This document shows, piece by piece, positions 6,600 through 13,050 of a stretch of DNA of 13,293 nucleotides. The notes below the pieces were generated by a model. That model made no database searches. It worked only from the letters and a program-made list of their open reading frames with translations, and had not been told where the DNA came from. The position numbers and the translations under genes are program-made. Source of the DNA: DASRWT01 sp046728035 (lineage in GTDB: Bacteria > Methylomirabilota > Methylomirabilia > Rokubacteriales > CSP1-6). Where the stretch lies: contig JBKPDT010000154.1 of the NCBI GenBank assembly GCA_046728035.1, forward strand, positions 1 through 13,293, in the 5' to 3' direction. How positions within the stretch are numbered: the first letter of the stretch is position 1; every line of letters begins with the position of its first letter.

Positions 6600-7946
6600 C
6601 TACCGGTCGATCCCGTACTCCTTCAGCTTGCGCCAGAGCGTGGTGCGGCCGATGCCGAGGGCCTCGGCAGCGCCGGAGTGGTTGCGGCCGAAGCGCTCGA
6701 GCGTCTGGAGGATGTGGACGCGCTCGGCCTCGGCCAGCGTGGTCTGCCGCGGCAGTGCCGGCGAAGGCCCGAGCTGGAGGCCCGCCGACACGTGGGGCGG
6801 CAGGTCCTCCGGCGCGATGGTGTCGCGCCGGGCCAGGATGGCCGCGCGCTCGATGGCATTCTCCAGCTCACGCACGTTGCCGGGCCACGGGTAACGGAGC
6901 AGGCGCTCGACAGCCTCGGGCGAGAGGCGCAGCGGGCGGCCGAGCTTGCCCCCCGCGCGTACGAGAAAGTGCTCGGCCAGGGCGGGAATGTCCTCGCGGC
7001 GGTCCCGCAAGGGCGGGAGCGTCATCTGGATGACGTTGAGGCGATAGAAGAGGTCCTCGCGGAAGCTCCCCTGGCTGATGAGCGTGGCGAGGTCGCCGTG
7101 GGTGGCCGCGATCACCCGCACGTCGATGGTGGCGGGCTGGGTCGCGCCGAGTCGCCGCACCTCGCCGCTCTGGAGGGCGCGGAGGAGCTTGACCTGGAGC
7201 GCGCCGGGCATCTCGGCGATCTCGTCCAGGAACAGCGTCCCGCCATGGGCCTCCTCGAAGAGGCCGAGCTTGTTCACGTTGGCGCCGGTGAAGGCGCCCC
7301 GCATGTAGCCGAAGAGCTCGGATTCGAGCAGGGTCTCCGGCACCGCGCCGCAGTTGACGGCCACGAAGGGGCGCGCCGCGCGAGCGCTGGCGTGATGCAC
7401 GGCCTTGGCGATGACCTCCTTGCCGGTGCCGGACTCGCCTTGGATCAGGAGGGTGGCGTCGGTTGGGGCGACGCGCTCGACGAGGTCCAGCACCGCGTGC
7501 ATGGCGGGCGACTGCGCGATGACGCCGGCCAGGCCGTAGCGCTCGCGGAGCTGGGCGCGCAGGTTCTCGTTCTCCTGGCGGAGGGCGCGGCCGGCGAGGG
7601 CCTTGTCGATGCGGTGATAGAGCTCGTCCGGCTCCTGGCCCTTCTCGAAGTAGTCCAGGGCGCCGAGGCGGATCGCCTCCTTGGCAGACTTCCACTCCGC
7701 GTAGGCGGTGAGGAGGATCACCTCGGTCGCGGGGGCATGGGTCTTGGCCGCCCGCAGGACGTCGAGGCCATCGCCATCCGGCATCCGCAGATCCGTCACG
7801 ACGAGATCGAAGACCTCCTCCGTCAGACGCTTCGTCGCGGCGGTGACGCCATCGGCCTCGAGCACGCGGTGGCCGCGCTTGCGGAGGAGCAGGGCCAGCG
7901 TGGTCCGGGCCGAGGTCTCGTCGTCCACGACCAGGAGGTGGGCCAT
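6600..7946 (-). CDS. Sigma-54-dependent response regulator (NtrC/AtoC family)
   Basis: A 448-aa cytoplasmic transcription activator with all three family domains. The receiver (1-120) has the acidic pair Asp8-Asp9, phosphoacceptor Asp52 in VVTDLRMPDGDG, Thr80 and Lys102, though the residue after Lys is Gly103 instead of the usual Pro. The AAA+ domain has Walker A GESGTGKE (170-177), the sigma-54-contacting GAFTGA loop (217-222), Walker B GTLFLDE (236-242), arginine-finger region FREDLFYRLN (295-304) and WPGNVRELENA (354-364). A Fis-type helix-turn-helix closes the protein (about 421-446, RNHSGAAEALGIGRTTLWRKLKEYGI in part). It follows the kinase gene by 2 bp. ATG 7946 gives MAHLLVVDDE; an in-frame TTG at 7952, overlapping the kinase stop, is closer to the GGAGG and is the alternative. 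It likely binds the 15-bp repeats at 9366-9466. Confidence 0.96.
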   Translation of the reverse strand: MAHLLVVDDETSARTTLALLLRKRGHRVLEADGVTAATKRLTEEVFDLVVTDLRMPDGDGLDVLRAAKTHAPATEVILLTAYAEWKSAKEAIRLGALDYFEKGQEPDELYHRIDKALAGRALRQENENLRAQLRERYGLAGVIAQSPAMHAVLDLVERVAPTDATLLIQGESGTGKEVIAKAVHHASARAARPFVAVNCGAVPETLLESELFGYMRGAFTGANVNKLGLFEEAHGGTLFLDEIAEMPGALQVKLLRALQSGEVRRLGATQPATIDVRVIAATHGDLATLISQGSFREDLFYRLNVIQMTLPPLRDRREDIPALAEHFLVRAGGKLGRPLRLSPEAVERLLRYPWPGNVRELENAIERAAILARRDTIAPEDLPPHVSAGLQLGPSPALPRQTTLAEAERVHILQTLERFGRNHSGAAEALGIGRTTLWRKLKEYGIDR

Positions 7947-7948
7947 GG

Positions 7949-9274
7949 TCAAGCGGCCTCCAGGGGAAACAGCATGGTCACGCGCGTGCCGCGGCCGGGC
8001 TCGGAGTCGATCTCGATCCGGCCGCCGTGGGCGGAGACGATGCGCTCGGCGATGGTGAGGCCGAGCCCGCTGCCATTGGGCTTGCCCGAGTAGAAGGGCT
8101 CGAACACCCGCGGGAGGCGGTCGCGAGGGATGCCCGGGCCGGTGTCGCTGACCGCGAGGGCGACGTCGCCGTTCTGGCGGGCCACCTCCAGGGACAGGCG
8201 GCCGCGCCCGTCCATGGCCTCGACGCCGTTGAGCGCCACGTTCCAGAGCACCTGGGTGAGCTGGTCGCGGTCGAAGGGAAAGCGCGGCACCGCCGGATCG
8301 ATCGCCACCCGCACGTCCACGCGGGGCGCGCGCGTGCGGTCGTCGCGGACGAGCGCGCTCACGTGCTCGACCACCTCGCCGATATCGCCGGTGGCGCGCC
8401 GGGCCTCCTGGGGACGCGCGAAGCGCAGGAAGTCGGACAGGATGCGGTTGAGTCGTCGCGCCTCCGTGCGGATGGCGCCCAGCGTGACCGAGCGCTCGGC
8501 GGGCGTGAGCCCGCCCTCGTCGGTGAGGAGGGCGGTGGCGTTGACGATGGCCGCGAGCGGGTTACGGATCTCGTGCGCCATGCCGGCGGCCAGCTCGCCC
8601 GCGGTGGCGAGGCGCTCGGCCTCGCGCAGGCGCGCGTGGAGCCGCTCGCTCTCGCTGCGCGCGCGCTCGAGCACCATGATGATCACCGCGAAGGTCGAGA
8701 GGAAGTAGAGCGTGATGAACACGCCGTGCAGCGCCATGTAGCCGGTGGAGCCCGTTTCCATGCTGACGAACTGCGTCGCGATGCGGTGGACGCCCCAGAG
8801 CGTGAGCAGACCGGCCAGGAGCCGCTCGCCGCGAAAGCCCGTGCTGCGGCCGCGCTGCGGCCAGAAGAGCACGCCGGCCCCGATCTGCGTGACGCCGAGG
8901 CCGACGCCCACGATGCGCTGCCCCACGTCGCTGGGGCTCACGCCGCTGGCGAACGCCAGCAGCACCGCGACCCCGATGCCCGCCAGGACATCCCGTGGGC
9001 TCAGCCGGTAGTCCCAGCGATGGGCGAAGGCCGCGGCCAGGGTGAAGCCGACGGCGGCGATGGGGGCCACTTCCGTCACGAAGCTCGAGTGGTCGATCTG
9101 GAGGACCAGGATGTCCACCAGCTTAAGCCCCTTGGAGAGGGTGTAGGCGCCCCACGCCAGGAGCAGGTACTGGAAGAAGCGCACCCGGTGCGACGAGTAG
9201 AGGTACGCGAAGATCAGAAGCTGAATCGCGAAGGCGACCATCGAAACAAATGTCAGTACGAGCGGCACCGGCAT
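7949..9274 (-). CDS. Membrane-bound sensor histidine kinase
   Basis: A 441-aa kinase, partner of the downstream sigma-54 response regulator. The N-terminal 200 residues hold about seven hydrophobic helices (roughly 5-27, 34-58, 66-84, 95-111, 121-138, 151-171, 179-203) with no large extracytoplasmic domain, so the signal is probably sensed in or at the membrane. A short coiled coil (204-225) leads to the H box MAHEIRNPL with phosphorylated His234. The ATPase domain has the N box NVALNGVEAM (345-354), G1 DTGPGIP (377-383), the F region FEPFYSGK and G2 GSGLGL (401-406). No PAS or HAMP domain is seen. ATG 9274 is preceded by AAGGGGAGGG with a 6-base gap. A near-perfect sigma-54 promoter about 35-49 bases upstream points into it, implying that the operon is autoactivated. 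Confidence 0.96.
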   Translation of the reverse strand: MPVPLVLTFVSMVAFAIQLLIFAYLYSSHRVRFFQYLLLAWGAYTLSKGLKLVDILVLQIDHSSFVTEVAPIAAVGFTLAAAFAHRWDYRLSPRDVLAGIGVAVLLAFASGVSPSDVGQRIVGVGLGVTQIGAGVLFWPQRGRSTGFRGERLLAGLLTLWGVHRIATQFVSMETGSTGYMALHGVFITLYFLSTFAVIIMVLERARSESERLHARLREAERLATAGELAAGMAHEIRNPLAAIVNATALLTDEGGLTPAERSVTLGAIRTEARRLNRILSDFLRFARPQEARRATGDIGEVVEHVSALVRDDRTRAPRVDVRVAIDPAVPRFPFDRDQLTQVLWNVALNGVEAMDGRGRLSLEVARQNGDVALAVSDTGPGIPRDRLPRVFEPFYSGKPNGSGLGLTIAERIVSAHGGRIEIDSEPGRGTRVTMLFPLEAA

Positions 9275-9308
9275 GCGCGACCCTCCCCTTGATCAGTCTA
9301 CTCTCGGG

Positions 9309-9323
9309 GCAAACCGCGTGCCA
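9309..9323 (-). promoter_or_regulatory. Sigma-54 (-24/-12) promoter of the kinase-regulator operon
   Basis: Read on the minus strand this is TGGCACG-CGGT-TTGC, matching the sigma-54 consensus TGGCACG-N4-TTGC at all fixed positions with GG-N10-GC spacing. The expected transcription start, near 9297, leaves a 23-base leader containing the kinase ribosome binding site. Two activator-type repeats lie 51 and 69 bp upstream of the -24 element (centre to GG). Confidence 0.78.
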
Positions 9324-9365
9324 CGCGGAGGCCCGCGTGGAATCGTCACTGTTTGGTCGGCACCC

Positions 9366-9398
9366 GTTCCACTTCGAAACCGCGTTCCAGCATGGAAC
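9366..9398. promoter_or_regulatory. Pair of 15-bp inverted repeats, probable enhancer sites (kinase side)
   Basis: GTTCCA-CTT-CGAAAC (9366-9380, one arm imperfect) and GTTCCA-GCA-TGGAAC (9384-9398, perfect 6-3-6) start 18 bp apart. Two-fold symmetric 15-17-bp sites in tandem upstream of a -24/-12 promoter are typical of NtrC-family activators. The neighbouring Fis-type regulator is the natural candidate to bind them. Confidence 0.7.
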
Positions 9399-9432
9399 AG
9401 CGCTCTGGTCCAGCCGCCCAATCACGTCCGCG

Positions 9433-9466
9433 GTTTCAGCGTGAACCTCGGGTTTCGGGCTGGAAC
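9433..9466. promoter_or_regulatory. Pair of 15-bp inverted repeats, probable enhancer sites (peptide side)
   Basis: GTTTCA-GCG-TGAACC (9433-9447) and GTTTCG-GGC-TGGAAC (9452-9466) start 19 bp apart. Their centres lie about 82 and 63 bp upstream of the GG of the rightward -24 element, mirroring the arrangement on the kinase side. Confidence 0.65.
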
Positions 9467-9520
9467 CGCCACCGCGCTCGCGCGCCGAGCGTTTTCCAAT
9501 GAATTCGCATGGCTGGCAAC

Positions 9521-9536
9521 TGGCACGTCGGGTGCT
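9521..9536 (+). promoter_or_regulatory. Sigma-54 (-24/-12) promoter of the small-peptide operon
   Basis: TGGCACG-TCGG-GTGCT matches TGGCACG-N4-TTGCW with one mismatch (G for the first T of TTGC) and retains GG-N10-GC. The expected transcription start is near 9547, giving a leader of about 34 bases that includes AGGAGG at 9567-9572. It points away from the kinase promoter at 9309-9323. Confidence 0.68.
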
Positions 9537-9580
9537 CTTTCACACGGCGTGCAGTCAAACACTCACAGGAGGAAGAACAC

Positions 9581-9700
9581 ATGAAGCGCACGATCGGATT
9601 CGCACTCGCTCTCGTCACCTTGCTGATGACCACCGCCGCGATGGCCGCGCCGCCCGACCAGGTCGACGCGCCGCGCAGCCAGGAAGTCCAGGCGGGCTGA
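9581..9700 (+). CDS. Small secreted peptide precursor (39 aa), unknown function
   Basis: The short frame MKRTIGFALALVTLLMTTAAMA + A-P-P-D... has a textbook signal peptide: Lys2-Arg3, a hydrophobic core at 5-17 and an A-M-A cleavage box at residues 20-22. Cleavage would release a 17-residue peptide starting APPDQVDA and ending EVQAG. It is proline-, glutamine- and acid-containing, with no cysteine and no lipobox. A perfect AGGAGG sits 8 bases before the ATG, and a sigma-54 promoter lies about 45 bases upstream, so the gene is almost certainly real despite its size. I know of no family for it. Its divergent placement from, and shared activator sites with, a sigma-54 two-component system suggest it is that system's output, perhaps an extracellular signal or envelope-stress peptide. 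The role is inference only. Confidence 0.72.
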   Translation: MKRTIGFALALVTLLMTTAAMAAPPDQVDAPRSQEVQAG

Positions 9701-9715
9701 GCGCGGTGACGCAGG

Positions 9716-9757
9716 CGGCCCGGGAGAGCGGGGGAGACGCCTCGCTCCCCCGGGCCG
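9716..9757 (+). terminator. Strong intercistronic hairpin
   Basis: CGGCCCGGG (9716-9724) pairs with CCCGGGCCG (9749-9757). After one A-C mismatch, GAGCG (9726-9730) pairs with CGCTC (9743-9747), and a further G-T and two G-C pairs close a 6-base loop. It begins 16 bases after the peptide stop and ends 31 bases before the next gene. There is no U-run, so partial termination or mRNA 3'-end protection is as likely as full termination. Confidence 0.55.
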
Positions 9758-9788
9758 ACAATCTCGGAACGTAGGAGGCTCGAAGAAC

Positions 9789-9989
9789 ATGGCATGGCTG
9801 GACACGAACGAGTATCTGCTGTTGGAGACGGTCGGACGCGACCGGGTCGATGACATCACGCGGACGGCCCGGCTCGTCCGCACGCGCGGCGAGCGTCCCC
9901 AGAGCGCCGACGTCACGCGCCGCGGGATTCGCAAGCGGGCGCCGCGCCTCGCCGGGCGGCTGATGTGCTTCCTGCTCAGCCCGGTGTAA
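9789..9989 (+). CDS. Small basic protein of unknown function (66 aa)
   Basis: A 66-aa frame starting MAWLDTNEYLLLETVG. AGGAGG at 9773-9778 lies 10 bases before the ATG, and third-position GC is high, like the neighbouring genes, so it is probably translated. The N-terminal third is acidic and hydrophobic. The middle and C-terminus are very arginine-rich (TRRGIRKRAPRLAGRL, about residues 43-58), ending in a short hydrophobic CFLLSPV. There is no signal peptide and no recognised domain. It follows the secreted-peptide gene by 88 bp across a strong hairpin and is probably in the same sigma-54-driven transcript at a lower level. Its last 14 bases overlap the 3' end of the convergent aldo-keto reductase gene. 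A nucleic-acid- or membrane-associated accessory protein is conceivable; nothing here proves it. Confidence 0.55.
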   Translation: MAWLDTNEYLLLETVGRDRVDDITRTARLVRTRGERPQSADVTRRGIRKRAPRLAGRLMCFLLSPV

Positions 9990-10902
9990 CAAGGGTGGCG
10001 ATGCGATCGCGCATCGCCTGATCGGGCAGACGTCCGAGGCCGGCCTTCATGTTGTCGAGCAAGTGCTCGAGCTTGCCCGTGCCCGGGATCGCGCACGTGA
10101 CTGCCGGGTGCGCCAAGATCCACTTGAGGAAGAGCTGGGCCCACGACTCGCAGTCGATCTCCGCGGTCCAGGCGGGCAGGGGCTTGCCGCGCACGCGGGA
10201 GAACAGGACCCCCTCGGCGAAGGGCCGATTCGCGATGACGGCCACGCCGCGCTCGCGGGCCAGCGGCAGGATGCGCCGCTCGGATTCGCGCTCGCCCAGC
10301 GAGTAGTTGATCTGGACGAAGTCCAGCGGCTCGCTCCGGAGCACGCGCTCCAGCTCGTCATAAGCGCTCGCGGTGTAGTGGGTGACCCCGAGATAGCGAA
10401 TGCGCCCCGCCCCCTTCCACTCGCGGAGCGTGCGCAGATGGGTCTTCCAGTCGAGCAGGTTGTGGACCTGCATGAGGTCGACCCGGGTGGCCCGCAGCCG
10501 TCGGAATGACTGCTCCATCTGGGCGATGCCACCGTCCCGGCCGCTCGTCCAGACCTTGGTGGCGAGGAAGAGACGGTCGAGGGCGCCCAGCTCGCCGGCG
10601 ATGTCACCCACCACGGTCTCGGCGGCGCCGTACATGGGCGAGGAGTCGATCACCTTGGCGCCCAGCTCGACGAAGCGCTGGAGCACCGCCTTGATGGGCG
10701 CCCGATCGGCGGCGGACGAGCCCACGTCGAAGACCCGCCAGGTGCCGATCCCCAGGGCGGGAATCATCTCGCCGCTCGATGGGATGCGCCGTTGCAGGAT
10801 CGCCGACCCCGCGGCGCTCGCCGGCCCGGCGGTGATCGCGACCGCGATGAGACGAAGCAAGGCCCGCCGGCCTAGTCGCGCGCCGTGAAGCTCAGGCTCC
10901 AT
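9976..10902 (-). CDS. Aldo/keto reductase with twin-arginine-like signal
   Basis: A 308-aa AKR-superfamily oxidoreductase. The catalytic tetrad is complete: Asp86 and Tyr91 in VIDSSPMYG, Lys116 in FLATKVW and His147 in LMQVHNL. The TIM-barrel strands continue through RYLGVTHY, DFVQINYS and VAVIANRPFAEG. The first 32 residues form an export-type signal with GRRALLRL (11-18), a hydrophobic core LIAVAITAG and an alanine-rich end; the RR pair fits a Tat signal with a cofactor-binding protein. ATG 10902 is chosen because GGAGGAG lies 7 bases upstream and MEPELHGARLGRR begins the signal. The open frame extends further upstream, but that part overlaps the transporter and looks non-coding. The start lies 11 bp inside the end of the transporter gene, so the two are translationally coupled. 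Substrate unknown. Confidence 0.9.
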   Translation of the reverse strand: MEPELHGARLGRRALLRLIAVAITAGPASAAGSAILQRRIPSSGEMIPALGIGTWRVFDVGSSAADRAPIKAVLQRFVELGAKVIDSSPMYGAAETVVGDIAGELGALDRLFLATKVWTSGRDGGIAQMEQSFRRLRATRVDLMQVHNLLDWKTHLRTLREWKGAGRIRYLGVTHYTASAYDELERVLRSEPLDFVQINYSLGERESERRILPLARERGVAVIANRPFAEGVLFSRVRGKPLPAWTAEIDCESWAQLFLKWILAHPAVTCAIPGTGKLEHLLDNMKAGLGRLPDQAMRDRIATLVTPG

Positions 10903-12172
10903 GTCGAAGCTCCTCCTCGCGCCGTCCGAGATAGACGGCGATGCCGATCCAGGCGGCGGCCAAGGGCAGCGACACCGCCGCGATGCCGGAGATGCCGAGG
11001 CCGAGGGCGCTGAGCCACGCGAAGAGCCAGCCGCTCGCCGCATCCCCGCCCCGGTAGACAACGGTGTCGATGAAGCTCTTCGCCTTATACTTCTCCTCGC
11101 GGGTGAGCACGGTGAACAGCGTCTCGCGCGCGGGTCCCGTGATGCCGTACTGGGTGGCGCGCCGCAACACCTGGAAGGAGATGAGCACCGCCGCCACCGG
11201 CGCCGCCGCGAGCGCGACGAGGCCCACGAGATTCCGCGGGGGGACGACGGCCAGCATGCGCGCGAGGCCGACGCGCGCGACCAGCTGCGCGGTCATGAAG
11301 AGCTGCAGCCCGATGGTCAGCGCGTTCACGACCAGGTCCATCGCCGCGAAGAGGGCGGTGCGAAGCGCCGGATTCGTGACGGTCCGGCCGATGAGCTGCG
11401 CCTGCTGGAAGTAGATGAAGGTGGCGAGCGTGGTGCCCAGCGCCACGAACGCGCAGATGGCCAGGAGATACGGCGAGCGCAGCACGCCGGTGAGCCCGGC
11501 CAGCGGGCTGCCGCCCAGGGGCGTCTCGTCGTCGGACGTGGACAGACGCCCGGGGGGCACGCCGGGCTCGGGCGCCGCCGCCCATCGCCGCAGCCGCACG
11601 ACGCAGACCAGGGCCCCCGTGAGGAGCCCCGCTGAGAGCGGCAGAAGATTGACGGGCCCGAGGGGCCCAGCGAGGAACGCAGTGAGGGCCGGCCCGACGA
11701 GGGCGCCTGCGCTACCTCCGGCCGATATGAAGCCGAAGAGGCGCCGGGCCTGCTCCTCGTGCCAGATGTCCGCCATGAAGCTCCAGAAGACGGACACCAC
11801 GAAGAGATTGAACACGCTGAGCCAGATGAAGAAGGCCGCCGGGGCCCAGGCCGCCGTGCTGCCGCTGCGCAGGAGCGAGAAGAGGCCGAGTATGCAGGCG
11901 ATGAAGAACGTGTAGACGACGGGCAGGAGGGTTCGGCGCGGGAAGCGGGCGGCCAGCGCCCCGAAGATGGGCACCGCGGCCAGCATGGCCAGGAAGGTGC
12001 CCGTGAAGAGCCAGCGGAGACCTTCCATGCCGGCGGCCACGCCCATGGCCTCGCGCACCGGGCGCAGGACGTAGTAGCTGGCCAGAACGCAGAAGAAATA
12101 GGCGAAGGACCAGAGCGCGGCCGCCGCCTCGTGCCGCCGCATCGACAGTGCCTGCTCGACCACGCCGGGCAT
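10892..12172 (-). CDS. MFS-type transporter (NTP/NTP-exchanger-like)
   Basis: A 426-aa membrane protein with about twelve hydrophobic helices split by a polar central loop near residues 200-228 (PEPGVPPGRLSTSDDETPLG), the usual MFS layout. Helix 1 carries SYYVLRPVREAMG, and helices 10-11 are joined by RETLFTVLTREEKYKAKSF and IDTVVYRGGDA. From memory these stretches resemble bacterial relatives of ADP/ATP and nucleotide translocases, but real substrates of such proteins outside intracellular bacteria are mostly unknown. The start is uncertain: ATG 12172 is given; ATG 12142 (MRRHEAAAALWS) would also keep helix 1. Neither has a strong ribosome binding site. The gene overlaps the exported aldo-keto reductase by 11 bp and diverges from the TauE/SafE permease. 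Confidence 0.82.
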   Translation of the reverse strand: MPGVVEQALSMRRHEAAAALWSFAYFFCVLASYYVLRPVREAMGVAAGMEGLRWLFTGTFLAMLAAVPIFGALAARFPRRTLLPVVYTFFIACILGLFSLLRSGSTAAWAPAAFFIWLSVFNLFVVSVFWSFMADIWHEEQARRLFGFISAGGSAGALVGPALTAFLAGPLGPVNLLPLSAGLLTGALVCVVRLRRWAAAPEPGVPPGRLSTSDDETPLGGSPLAGLTGVLRSPYLLAICAFVALGTTLATFIYFQQAQLIGRTVTNPALRTALFAAMDLVVNALTIGLQLFMTAQLVARVGLARMLAVVPPRNLVGLVALAAAPVAAVLISFQVLRRATQYGITGPARETLFTVLTREEKYKAKSFIDTVVYRGGDAASGWLFAWLSALGLGISGIAAVSLPLAAAWIGIAVYLGRREEELRHGA

Positions 12173-12191
12173 CTGCACTAGGCTACACAAG
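12173..12191. promoter_or_regulatory. 19-bp divergent start region, possible overlapping -10 elements
   Basis: The two divergent genes have only 19 bp between start codons. TAGGCT (12179-12184, +) and TAGCCT (12185-12180, -) overlap and each sits at about the distance expected for transcription starting at or next to the start codon. No Shine-Dalgarno sequence is seen for either gene. -35 elements are not convincing. Confidence 0.25.
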
Positions 12192-12935
12192 TTGACCACT
12201 CCTGACCTCACCGAAGCCGTCCTCGCCTGCGCGGCGGCGCTGATCCTGGGCGTGCTCAAGACCAGTGTGGGAGGCGGCATCGGCCTCACCCTCACGCCCA
12301 TTCTCGCCCTCGTCATGCCGCCCTCGGCGGTGCTAGGGCTGCTCGGTTGCCTGATGGTCCTGTCCGACCCGATGTCGCTCTACCTCTACTGGCGTAAATG
12401 GGAGGCGCGCGTGCTGCGCCTGGTCCTGCCGTCGGCGCTCGTGGGCATCGTGCTGGGCGCGTGGCTCCTGTCCGGGCTATCTGAAACGGGGCTGCGCCGG
12501 CTCATTGGCGCCTCCGCGCTCGTGATGGCCGCGCTGAGCCTCGCCTCCCTACTCCGCGTGCCGCGGGGTTACACGCTCCCCTCCGTGCCGGGGAGCCTGG
12601 CGGTGGGGGTGGGCACGGGCGGGGCTTCGGTGGTGGCCAACTCGGGCGGGGTCATCCTCGGGCCGTATCTCGCCGGCCTCGGCCTCGGCACCGCCGCCGT
12701 CGTGGGCACGGGCCAGGCGGTCGTGGTGGGCGCCAATCTCCTCAAGCTCGGCGCCTACTGGACCATCGGCTTCGTCACCTGGCGGCTCGCGCTGCTCGCC
12801 CTCATCACCACGCCGTTGCTCTACCGGGGAGCCATCCTCGGCCATCGTCTCAACGCGCGGATCCCGCGGCGGGCGCTCGCCCTGGCCCTCATCGCGATCG
12901 CTATCGCGGGCGGGGTGAAGCTCCTTCTCGGCTAG
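12192..12935 (+). CDS. TauE/SafE (TSUP) family permease
   Basis: A 247-aa integral membrane protein with about eight hydrophobic helices in two repeated halves. The first helix holds LKTSVGGGIGLTLTPILALVMPP (in part), the glycine-rich family motif with a conserved Pro-Pro end. The second half repeats it as VGVGTGGASVVANSGGVILGPYL near residues 136-158. Length matches the single-copy family norm. Members move sulfite, sulfoacetate, other organosulfonates or unknown anions; no sulfur metabolism gene is close, so the substrate is open. The start is TTG 12192, the only one that keeps the first helix and the preceding TPDLTEAVL; there is no ribosome binding site, so initiation may be leaderless. 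The gene diverges from the MFS-type transporter. Confidence 0.85.
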   Translation: MTTPDLTEAVLACAAALILGVLKTSVGGGIGLTLTPILALVMPPSAVLGLLGCLMVLSDPMSLYLYWRKWEARVLRLVLPSALVGIVLGAWLLSGLSETGLRRLIGASALVMAALSLASLLRVPRGYTLPSVPGSLAVGVGTGGASVVANSGGVILGPYLAGLGLGTAAVVGTGQAVVVGANLLKLGAYWTIGFVTWRLALLALITTPLLYRGAILGHRLNARIPRRALALALIAIAIAGGVKLLLG

Positions 12936-13050
12936 GCGCTATACATCTGGCCCCGGCCCCTCGCTGGCCCCATACAACGCGCTCGCAAAATGGTCGCTTG
13001 ACTCGCTCTCGCGCCGGGGCGATCGTCACGCCCACGGAGGGCCCAAGACC
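12936..13050 (+). promoter_or_regulatory. Gap before the NTF2-like gene with a weak promoter candidate
   Basis: TTGACT at 12998-13003 is a good -35 match, but the sequence 17 bp downstream (GATCGT, 13021-13026) is a poor -10. GGAGG at 13036-13040 lies 10 bases before the next ATG. CTGGCCCC occurs twice near 12948-12970, without a stable hairpin. Confidence 0.25.

Noticed and set aside
6641..6655. Plus-strand sigma-54-like element TGGTGCG-GCCG-ATGC inside the regulator gene
   Set aside because: GG-N10-GC is present and it is at a fitting distance from the 6560-6594 repeats, but it has three consensus mismatches and lies in the conserved helix-turn-helix coding region, so chance is likely.
6567..9292. 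Long plus-strand open frames opposite the response regulator and kinase (6567-8093, 8027-9292)
   Set aside because: The minus strand carries full NtrC-type and kinase motifs; the plus-strand products are low-complexity and without ribosome binding sites.
10903..11061. Upstream extension of the aldo-keto reductase frame by 53 codons
   Set aside because: The extension lies inside the transporter gene and reads as Ser/Arg/Pro-rich shadow; ATG 10902 has a good ribosome binding site and starts a signal peptide.
12173..12316. Upstream extension of the MFS gene to 12316
   Set aside because: It would overlap the start of the TauE/SafE gene, whose first helix is well conserved; the extra residues have no membrane-protein character.
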